From: CANDYO01 sp049653745
GTDB taxonomy: Bacteria > Pseudomonadota > Alphaproteobacteria > Rickettsiales > CANDYO01
Assembly (NCBI GenBank): GCA_049653745.1
Contig: JBASGW010000073.1
Location: 35,741-99,740 of the forward strand
Length of the DNA stretch: 64,000 nt
Reading direction: 5' to 3'
The position numbers and the translations under genes were made by a program. Of the stretch, positions 43,792-50,979 are shown piece by piece. The notes beneath the pieces were generated by a model. It was not told the DNA's origin. It made no database searches and worked only from the letters and a program-made list of their open reading frames with translations. The stretch's first letter is position 1. Each line of letters starts with the position of its first letter.

Positions 43792-45033
43792 TTAAATAAA
43801 TAATCTTAGTGGATTTTCTATAAACTTTTTAAAGCTAGCTAAGAAATTTGCTCCCACTGTGCCATCAACCACTCTATGATCGCAAGATATGCTAATATCC
43901 ATAATAGTGGCGATAGAAATTTGATCATTAATAACTACGGGGCGCTTATTGCTAGCTCCCACAGCCATAATGCAAGCTTGTGGAGGGTTAACAATAGCCT
44001 GAAATTGCTTAATTCCATACATGCCTAAATTAGAAATGCTAAAGCCCCCACCTTGAAATTCTTCAGGTTTTAAGGCATTATTACGAGCTCTTTTAGCTAG
44101 ATCTTTCATCTCATTGGAAATATTTGCTAAAGATTTTTGATCAGCATTACGGATAATTGGTGTAATTAAACCGCCATCAATGGCAACGGCTACAGAAACA
44201 TCAACATTATTATATTGTAATATTGATTCTTCGGTCCAAGAAGCGTTAGCTTCAGGAACTTCAGCTAATGCTAAAGCTACTGCTTTAATAACACAATCAT
44301 TGACTGAAATTTTATATTCAGGTTTTTCTTGATTAGTTATAGAGTTCATTTCTTGGCGTAATTGCAGCAATCTATCAATATTACATTCAATTGATAAATA
44401 AAAATGAGGAATATTTTGTTTAGATTCAAGTAGTCGTTTTGCAATAACTCGTCTTATATTGCTATTTTCCATAGCTTGATATTCAACTGGATGTCTACGA
44501 AGTATGTTGCTACCACCTATGCTAGAAGTTTTAGCATTTAAAACATCGTCTCTAATTATTCTACCATGCGGGCCGCTACCAAGAATGCGTACTAAATCAA
44601 TTCCTTTGTCTTGAGCTATTCTTTTAGCTAAAGGTGAAGCTTTAATTCTGCTGGAGATAGGTAAGGCAGTTGATAGCTGCTGTGAAACTGATGGTGAAGA
44701 CATAGGGGTGATGGCTGGTTTTTCTTCTAATTTAGAAGCAGTTGGAGCAAGAGTTTTTGGTGTGTAATCTTTTATTGAGTCTAGAGATTCGTTCTCTTCA
44801 AGGAGTAAAGCAATAAGATTATTTACGGGAACATTTTTAGTTCCTGCAGCAATAATTATTTTTCCAATAATTCCTTCATCAACAGCTTCAACTTCCATTG
44901 TGGCTTTATCTGTTTCAATTTCAGCCATTACATCGCCAGGTTTAACCTTGTCGCCTTCCTTTTTTAACCATTTGGTTAAATTTCCTTCGGTCATAGTTGG
45001 TGATAAAGCTGGCATTAAAATTTCAATTGGCAT
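43792..45033 (-). CDS. pdhC: Pyruvate dehydrogenase E2, dihydrolipoamide acetyltransferase
   Basis: Core of the pyruvate dehydrogenase complex; transfers acetyl groups to CoA. The 413-residue protein has one N-terminal lipoyl domain with Lys43 in ETDKATMEV, an Ala/Pro/Ser-rich linker, a peripheral subunit-binding domain (around residues 135-170, with ASPLAKRIAQDKGIDL), and a catalytic domain ending with the active-site DHRVVDG. Third gene of pdhA-pdhB-pdhC. E3 (lpd) is not in the window. Confidence 0.97.
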   Translation of the reverse strand: MPIEILMPALSPTMTEGNLTKWLKKEGDKVKPGDVMAEIETDKATMEVEAVDEGIIGKIIIAAGTKNVPVNNLIALLLEENESLDSIKDYTPKTLAPTASKLEEKPAITPMSSPSVSQQLSTALPISSRIKASPLAKRIAQDKGIDLVRILGSGPHGRIIRDDVLNAKTSSIGGSNILRRHPVEYQAMENSNIRRVIAKRLLESKQNIPHFYLSIECNIDRLLQLRQEMNSITNQEKPEYKISVNDCVIKAVALALAEVPEANASWTEESILQYNNVDVSVAVAIDGGLITPIIRNADQKSLANISNEMKDLAKRARNNALKPEEFQGGGFSISNLGMYGIKQFQAIVNPPQACIMAVGASNKRPVVINDQISIATIMDISISCDHRVVDGTVGANFLASFKKFIENPLRLFI

Positions 45034-45045
45034 TCATTTATCTCC

Positions 45046-46032
45046 TTAAGTATTACGCTGCAAAACTTTTCTACATGCTTCAACAATATCATTAGTTTGA
45101 GGAATCGCTAGTTTTTCTAAATTAGCAGCATAAGGTAGAGGTACATCTTTTGCATGAACTCTTATAATTTCTGCATCTAAATAGTCAAATGCTTGTTCAA
45201 CCACTATAGCAGCAATAGTTGCTCCTATTCCTGCAAATCCCCAGCCTTCTTCTACGGTTACTAGGCGATTAGTTTTTTTAACTGATTCAATGATGGTTTC
45301 GCTATCTAGTGGGCGAAGAGTGCGTAAGTCAATAACTTCAGCTGATATCCCTTCTTCATGAAGAATCTCAGCAGCTGCTAAAGCATTCGCCACTTGAAGA
45401 GAAAATGCAGTAATTGTAATATCTGTTCCTTCACGTAGAATTTTTGCTTTACCTATTTCAACTTCTTCATCAAAATTGTCATCAACTTCAAATTTATTTC
45501 CATAGATTAATTCATGTTCTAAGAATATTACGGGGTTAGGATCTCTTATGGCAGCTTTAAGTAGGGCTTTGCTATCTTTAGCGCCATAAGGTGCAATAAC
45601 TTTAAGTCCTGGTATATGGCTATACCAAGCTGCGTAGCATTGTGAATGCTGGGCTCCAACTCTTGAGGCAGCGGCGTTAGGACCTCTAAAAACTATAGGG
45701 CATTTTACCTGACCGCCAGACATATAATAGGTTTTTGCTGCAGAATTAATAATATGATCAATTGCTTGCATAGCAAAGTTAAAGGTCATAAACTCTACGA
45801 TTGGCTTAAGACCAGCAAAAGCTGCACCCACGGCTAAGCCTGTAAATCCATGTTCGGTTATAGGAGTGTCAATTACTCTTTTATCGCCAAATTCTTGAAG
45901 CAAGCCTTGAGTTACCTTATATGCTCCTTGATATTCTGCAACTTCTTCACCCATTACAAAAACATTAGGGTCTAACCTCATTTCTTCTGCCATTGCATCG
46001 CGTAAAGCTTCTCTTATTGTAATTACTTTCAT
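45046..46032 (-). CDS. pdhB: Pyruvate dehydrogenase E1 beta subunit
   Basis: Forms the thiamine-diphosphate site of E1 with PdhA and decarboxylates pyruvate. The 328-residue protein shows the typical start KVITIREALRDAMAEEM, the MGEEVAEYQGAYKVTQGL segment with the catalytic Glu, and HSQCYAAWYSHIPGLKV. Length is as usual for the separate E1 beta of alphaproteobacteria, without the N-terminal lipoyl domain that some have. It overlaps the pdhA stop by 4 bases. Confidence 0.97.
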   Translation of the reverse strand: MKVITIREALRDAMAEEMRLDPNVFVMGEEVAEYQGAYKVTQGLLQEFGDKRVIDTPITEHGFTGLAVGAAFAGLKPIVEFMTFNFAMQAIDHIINSAAKTYYMSGGQVKCPIVFRGPNAAASRVGAQHSQCYAAWYSHIPGLKVIAPYGAKDSKALLKAAIRDPNPVIFLEHELIYGNKFEVDDNFDEEVEIGKAKILREGTDITITAFSLQVANALAAAEILHEEGISAEVIDLRTLRPLDSETIIESVKKTNRLVTVEEGWGFAGIGATIAAIVVEQAFDYLDAEIIRVHAKDVPLPYAANLEKLAIPQTNDIVEACRKVLQRNT

Positions 46033-46991
46033 ATATGTACTTCCGTGTATAATTCATCAGCATCAGGCTCTGGAGAGTTTTGTGAAAATTCTACAGCTTC
46101 TTCAATTATTTTTTTAACTTCTTTTTCAATAGTTTTTAATTGCTCTTCGGTAGCTAATTTTTTCTCTAGTAAGTAACTAGTATAAGAAGTAATAGGGTCG
46201 TGATGTTCCCTCATATTAAGCACTTCTTCTTTACTACGATAATTTCCTGGGTCAGACATTGAATGTCCACGGTAACGATAAGTGCGCATTTCAATAAAAA
46301 TTGGTCCATTGCCTTGACGAACAAAATCAACAGCTTCTTTACCTTTTTGTAGAACTTCTAATAAATTCATTCCGTCTATTTGAATTCCTGGAATTCCAAA
46401 AGATTCACTGCGTTTATATAAATCATTGATAGAGCAATGGCGGGCTATTGAAGTTCCCATACTATAGCCATTATTTTCAACAATATATATTACAGGAAGT
46501 TTCCACAGAGCAGCCATGTTAAAAGATTCATATACTTGGCCTTGATTTAAAGCTCCATCACCAAAATAAGCAAGAGTAACAGCATCAGTATTTTTATATT
46601 TGTCAGCAAAAGCTAGGCCAGTGCCTATTGCAGCTGAAGCCCCTACAATACCATGCCCACCATAAAATTTCTTTTCTACATCAAACATGTGCATAGAGCC
46701 ACCTTTGCCTTTAGAGCAGCCAGTGGATTTGCCCATTAACTCAGCCATAACTATTTTAGGATCGGTGCCAGCAACTAAGATATGCCCATGATCACGGTAG
46801 GTGGTAATGGTGCTATCATTTTTTTGTAATATGTTTTGCATACCAACAACCACAGCTTCTTGACCAATATATAAATGACAAAAACCAGCAATTAAACCCA
46901 TGCCATAAAGCTGACCAGATTTTTCTTCAAATCTTCTTATCAGCAGCATTTCCTTATAATACTTTAATTCGTTCAAAAGGGGATCTCCCAC
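46029..46991 (-). CDS. pdhA: Pyruvate dehydrogenase E1 alpha subunit
   Basis: Thiamine-diphosphate binding subunit of E1. The 320-residue protein has YKEMLLIRRFEEKSGQLYGMG at the N-terminus, HLYIGQEAV, the cofactor motif GDGALNQGQVYESFNMAALWKLPVIYIVENN (about 158-188) and the phosphorylation-loop region YRGHSMSDPGNYR. The start used is GTG at 46991, without a clear RBS; the ATG at residue 15 has AAGGA only 2 bases before it, so GTG or an internal TTG is more likely. First gene of pdhA-pdhB-pdhC-fabG. Confidence 0.95.
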   Translation of the reverse strand: MGDPLLNELKYYKEMLLIRRFEEKSGQLYGMGLIAGFCHLYIGQEAVVVGMQNILQKNDSTITTYRDHGHILVAGTDPKIVMAELMGKSTGCSKGKGGSMHMFDVEKKFYGGHGIVGASAAIGTGLAFADKYKNTDAVTLAYFGDGALNQGQVYESFNMAALWKLPVIYIVENNGYSMGTSIARHCSINDLYKRSESFGIPGIQIDGMNLLEVLQKGKEAVDFVRQGNGPIFIEMRTYRYRGHSMSDPGNYRSKEEVLNMREHHDPITSYTSYLLEKKLATEEQLKTIEKEVKKIIEEAVEFSQNSPEPDADELYTEVHI

Positions 46992-47014
46992 AAAATGATG
47001 TTTTTAAAGCCTAG

Positions 47015-47043
47015 AATTTAGCAAAAATACTGCTATAAGTCAA
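47015..47043 (-). promoter_or_regulatory. Promoter of the pdhABC operon
   Basis: Read leftward: TTGACT (47043-47038), 17 bases, TAAATT (47020-47015). Transcription would start about 15-20 bases before the pdhA GTG. Confidence 0.55.
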
Positions 47044-47164
47044 AAAATTTATCGCTTATCTCTAGGAGTTATATATTAAAACAGAGCTTTTCTTTACTTT
47101 TAATTAATTATTTTAGTTTATTTTTCTTTTAAGCATTCAATTATATAAAATTTTTATTAAGAAT

Positions 47165-47581
47165 ATGAAAATAACAAAAACAATAATCACTAGAGAGTTA
47201 AGAGACTTTATAGTTGATGGTTTTATAGAGCATGATATTCAGACATTAGGTTATAGTGGTAGGGATCAAGAGCAAACTGCTTTTACTATTAAGGTTGATA
47301 ACGAAATAGCTGGAGTAACCTGTCTTTTGCCTTTTTGGGGTGGGCTATGGGTAAAAATTTTATTTGTTCAAGAGAAATTTCGTAAACAAGGAATTGCTAG
47401 AAAATTAATGGAGCAGGCTTTTATTTTTGCTAAAGAACAAAATTGTGACTTTGCTTTCGTAGAAACAATGAGTTTTCAGGCTCCAGAGTTTTATCAGAAA
47501 CTAGGTTTTGAATTAGAATATTCTAGAGGTGGTTATGCAGAAGGATCTAAGATTCATTACTTAAGAAAGATCCTGAAATAA
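47165..47581 (+). CDS. GNAT-family N-acetyltransferase
   Basis: A 138-residue single GNAT domain. The acetyl-CoA binding stretch FVQEKFRKQGIARKLMEQAF (about residues 72-91, with the Q/RxxGxG/A-type pyrophosphate loop) and the following strand CDFAFVETMSFQAPEFYQKLGFE are typical. Acceptor unknown. It is a single gene convergent with the helicase gene, 7 bases between stops. Confidence 0.88.
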   Translation: MKITKTIITRELRDFIVDGFIEHDIQTLGYSGRDQEQTAFTIKVDNEIAGVTCLLPFWGGLWVKILFVQEKFRKQGIARKLMEQAFIFAKEQNCDFAFVETMSFQAPEFYQKLGFELEYSRGGYAEGSKIHYLRKILK

Positions 47582-47588
47582 ATATCAT

Positions 47589-50132
47589 TTAAATAATTTC
47601 TAAATTATCGCGTATAACGCTGTACCAGCATTTTTCTGAAATTAATTCACTCTTGCTATGTCCAGTAACAATGATTTTATCTTCTGCTCTAGTTAGGGCC
47701 ACATATAATAACCGTAAATATTCAGCATATTCAGCATCAGCTACTTTATATTTAGCTTTTAGTGCTTCTTCAGAATAATATTTCACCTTATAAGGCCAAA
47801 GCAATTTGTCTGGGTTTAGCCAAATTATGGTGTCATTATTTACTGGTAGTGAGGTGGTGTCAGTTAAAATTACAATTGGAGATTGCAATCCTTTTGAGCC
47901 ATGCACCGTCATAATTCTTACTTGATTTAAATTTTGACTAAGGTCTCTTTGAATTTCTATTTCACTATTTTCTAAAAAATGTATAAAAGATTGTAAATTA
48001 GGGATTTTCTCAGATTCATAAGTTTCAACTAAATCTAGGAAGGAATCAAAAATATCATTAATTTCAGCGCCATAATATTTGAGATATTTAGAGCGTAATT
48101 CTTTGGCTTCAATAAGATTGAAATAAAAATCTAATAATGAGCTTGAATCTAGATTTTCTAGAAATTCGTAGATGTGGTTATATTGGGGTTGCTTTTGAAT
48201 TTCTTTATATAAACTTTCTTGACGATTATTACATAAATATAGCAGCTGCTCTTCGCTTAGATTAAATATTGGAGATTTTAAAATAATTGCTAAGTTGAAA
48301 TCATCTTCAGAAAAAAGAATAAAATTACTTAAAGCTATAAGATCTAAAATAGCAGGATGCTGCAATAGCTTAAGTCTGTCTATGCCTGCAACTGGAATAT
48401 TTTTAGCTCGCAATGTTTTAATTAAAATGCTAACAAAATCATTTCTTCTACGAGTTAATATTAAAATATCTCCAGCTTGGATTATACGATTTTTACTATG
48501 TATAAATTGTTCTTCCTGAATCAATTTATTAATATTATCTGCTATATTATTAGCTAATAATTCATCTGCAGAAACTTGAAATTCATTAATATGATGGCTT
48601 GGTAAAACCCAGGAATCATTTTTCTTAAGTTCTGGTTCAATAACTAGAGGCCATAACTCAACTGCTCCTTTCAAGTTATGATAAGCTGTGTGGCTAACTT
48701 TTTCATTGTTGCTAACTAGTGGTTTAATATGTGGTTGATTAAAAATTTTATCAACAATTTCTAAGATATAGCTACCTGATCGGAAAGAAGTGTTAAGATG
48801 GGTTCTTGAAACTTCTTGAGGTAATAACTGCTCCATTGAGTTAAATATTTCTGGAGCTGCTCCCTGGAATCTGAAAATTGATTGTTTACTATCTCCAACA
48901 ATGAATAAGCTTTTGTTTTTCTCATCTTCTGTAAAAAATTCTTCAGTAATTCTTCCAATAATGCTCCATTGTTTAGGGCTATTATCTTGAGCCTCGTCAA
49001 TAAAAACATGATCTATTCCGCCATCTAATTTATATCTAATCCACTGTGCATGTTCATTGTTGCTAAGTAAATTGTTGGCTATATGGATTAAGTCGCTATA
49101 ATCCAAAGAATTATTTTGTTGTTTTAGTTGTTGATATGCTAGGTGTAAATAGTAACTTAGAATAATAAAGCCTTGTGTTAAATTATTGGTTTTTATCAAG
49201 TTAAAGTTTTTGCTAAACTGATATACTCTTTGTTGTTCTTTGAATAATAGATCAGCCAATTCTGGGTAATCTTTCTCTAGCTTTTTGCTTAAGAGAGATT
49301 TAAAAGGCACTCCTGTTTTATTTAAAAAACAATTGAAGTATTGAGTAATCATTATTGTTTGTAGATGCAAATTATATGACAAGAAGTTTTTTAAATCATT
49401 GGCCATAGAATTGTCGGACTTGTTGCCTAACTTAAGAATATCTAGGTTGGCTATTTTGATAGGAATAAATTTAATGAATTCTTCAACATGTTTATCTTCA
49501 CTTTCTGGCATTGCTAAACTTAAGTTATTATTTTGGCTAAAGAAATCATCTAATTTTTCTCGATTGCTAATTATTTCTTTGAGTAGCTCATTTAAACTAT
49601 ATTCTTTTAAATGCCAACTTAAGTATTGAAGGGCTTTTTTAAGTTGAGGAACTTCATTAGCTGATTCAAATACAGAATGCTTTGCTTGATCAATGAGTTC
49701 AAGCATTTGACTATTATCTAATAAGGTAAAGTTTAGATTTACATCTGATTCAGCTGGGAATTTCATTAATAATTCTTGGCAGAAGGCGTGGATAGTCTGT
49801 ACTTTTAAAGTTTCAATTGCATCAATAAATTCAACAAATAAAATTCGTGCCTTCTTTTCTAACTCAGGAGTAATTGACTCCAGTCCTATATGTTTTAATT
49901 CTTTGATTAAATCTTCTTGATTGCAAATACATAATTGAGATAATTTTTGTTTAATTCTTGATAATATCTCAGAAGCTGCAGCTTTAGTATAAGTTAAGCA
50001 TAATATTTTATGAGGTTTAACTTGGTTAATAAGAAGAAAAAGTAGTCGATCAATTAGGGTTTTAGTTTTTCCACTGCCCGCTGATGCTGATACAAAATTT
50101 GAAGCAAAGCTAGATCTGGATTTATTTTCCAT
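47589..50132 (-). CDS. addA: AddA-like UvrD-family helicase lacking the nuclease domain
   Basis: An 847-residue superfamily 1 helicase. Walker A SASAGSGKT is at residues 15-23, and motif Ia LTYTKAAASE, motif II FIDEAQDNS, motif III IVGDSKQSIFRFQGA, motif V RIMTVHGSKGLQSPIVIL and motif VI YVALTRAEDKIIV follow in order. This matches AddA of the double-strand break repair enzyme AddAB. Full-length AddA is usually 1100 residues or more with a C-terminal nuclease; here the protein ends about 20 residues past motif VI. It overlaps no neighbour, and the next gene upstream (sixA) lies 3 bases away. AddB is not in the window. Confidence 0.87.
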   Translation of the reverse strand: MENKSRSSFASNFVSASAGSGKTKTLIDRLLFLLINQVKPHKILCLTYTKAAASEILSRIKQKLSQLCICNQEDLIKELKHIGLESITPELEKKARILFVEFIDAIETLKVQTIHAFCQELLMKFPAESDVNLNFTLLDNSQMLELIDQAKHSVFESANEVPQLKKALQYLSWHLKEYSLNELLKEIISNREKLDDFFSQNNNLSLAMPESEDKHVEEFIKFIPIKIANLDILKLGNKSDNSMANDLKNFLSYNLHLQTIMITQYFNCFLNKTGVPFKSLLSKKLEKDYPELADLLFKEQQRVYQFSKNFNLIKTNNLTQGFIILSYYLHLAYQQLKQQNNSLDYSDLIHIANNLLSNNEHAQWIRYKLDGGIDHVFIDEAQDNSPKQWSIIGRITEEFFTEDEKNKSLFIVGDSKQSIFRFQGAAPEIFNSMEQLLPQEVSRTHLNTSFRSGSYILEIVDKIFNQPHIKPLVSNNEKVSHTAYHNLKGAVELWPLVIEPELKKNDSWVLPSHHINEFQVSADELLANNIADNINKLIQEEQFIHSKNRIIQAGDILILTRRRNDFVSILIKTLRAKNIPVAGIDRLKLLQHPAILDLIALSNFILFSEDDFNLAIILKSPIFNLSEEQLLYLCNNRQESLYKEIQKQPQYNHIYEFLENLDSSSLLDFYFNLIEAKELRSKYLKYYGAEINDIFDSFLDLVETYESEKIPNLQSFIHFLENSEIEIQRDLSQNLNQVRIMTVHGSKGLQSPIVILTDTTSLPVNNDTIIWLNPDKLLWPYKVKYYSEEALKAKYKVADAEYAEYLRLLYVALTRAEDKIIVTGHSKSELISEKCWYSVIRDNLEII

Positions 50133-50135
50133 GTG

Positions 50136-50648
50136 TTAGCGCCAGAAATTTTCTAATAATATGTTATGTGAATCAAGTTCATTCCAAGATTTTATATTAG
50201 CTTTGAATAATGCTAAGCTTCCTGGAGAAAATCCTTTTACCACTTCAGGATAATAAGGAGAGTTTATAGAGTTTTGAGATAAAAAATTTGTTAAGTGAGA
50301 AATTGCAGGATTGTGATTTACTAAAATAATATTATTAGCAACCATTCCTAATCTTTGTTCAAAATATTGAAGATATTGTAATAGATCGCTTTCTAAGCAA
50401 TTATAAAGATCTGAAGTATAATATAGTTTTGGTTTTTTAATATCTAAATTTTCTAGAGTATTTTCAATAGTTTCTCTAGTTCTTACTGAATTTGAAGATA
50501 AAATCAAATCAATGTCAGCTATATAATTTCTTAAGTTTACAGAAATTTCTTGGCATTTTAAAATTCCAGCATCAGTTAGTTTCCTCTCAGAATCGATTGC
50601 AGAATCATTAGCTGCTTCTGCATGCCTTAGAAGAAAAAGTCGTTTCAT
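50136..50648 (-). CDS. sixA: Phosphohistidine phosphatase SixA
   Basis: A 170-residue histidine-phosphatase-fold protein. The catalytic start MKRLFLLRHAEA contains the phospho-acceptor H9, and the second histidine lies in ILVNHNPAISHL. SixA removes phosphate from histidine residues of phosphotransfer proteins in E. coli. The RxxT region SSNSVRTRETIE fits the family. It precedes the helicase gene by 3 bases on the same strand. The substrate in this organism is unknown. Confidence 0.88.
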   Translation of the reverse strand: MKRLFLLRHAEAANDSAIDSERKLTDAGILKCQEISVNLRNYIADIDLILSSNSVRTRETIENTLENLDIKKPKLYYTSDLYNCLESDLLQYLQYFEQRLGMVANNIILVNHNPAISHLTNFLSQNSINSPYYPEVVKGFSPGSLALFKANIKSWNELDSHNILLENFWR

Positions 50649-50682
50649 AAAAACTCTTTAATTTTAATAAGGTTAACTTGAG

Positions 50683-50860
50683 TAGTGAGAATGGGACCAC
50701 ATAAATCGTTGGTTTAAACAATCCTCTTGTAGACTGTTTTGTAAAGGTGGAGACTATATAAGCAAACCACGGTTAGCTCAGAGACAGGCCCCATTTTTTA
50801 TAATTATTGCCCCAGGGAATTTCGGAACCTCACAAATTCAGCAGCAATCCATTCTCACTA
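50683..50860 (-). ncRNA. ssrS: Probable 6S RNA
   Basis: A 178-base segment closed by a perfect 12-bp stem (50683-50694 with 50849-50860). Length and single long-hairpin layout match 6S RNA, which binds RNA polymerase in stationary phase. On the minus strand it contains TTCCCTGGGGCAATAATT (around 50821-50804), similar in place and sequence to the bubble region of known 6S RNAs (CCCTGAG/GGC-type). A promoter-like TTGCAT-N17-TATAGT lies directly upstream on the minus strand, placing the start near 50857. The strand and identity are inferred and need a covariance-model search. Confidence 0.55.
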
Positions 50861-50863
50861 TAA

Positions 50864-50892
50864 ACTATAGCTTAATAAATCTTGATATGCAA
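50864..50892 (-). promoter_or_regulatory. Promoter of the probable 6S RNA
   Basis: Read leftward: TTGCAT (50892-50887), 17 bases, TATAGT (50869-50864). A start about 7 bases downstream coincides with the 5' side of the 12-bp closing stem. Confidence 0.5.
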
Positions 50893-50979
50893 GATGGAAA
50901 CTATTTTTTGTATAAGTTTGTGACTAATCCTACTATGTTTTAGTGAAGTTAAAATAAGCGCTATAACTATTATCTATTT

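Noticed and set aside
50755..50780. tmRNA-like resume sequence AAGCAAAC on the plus strand
   Set aside because: A stop follows after four codons, there is no tRNA-like domain with TTCGAAT and CCA, and the 12-bp closing stem and minus-strand promoter fit 6S RNA better.
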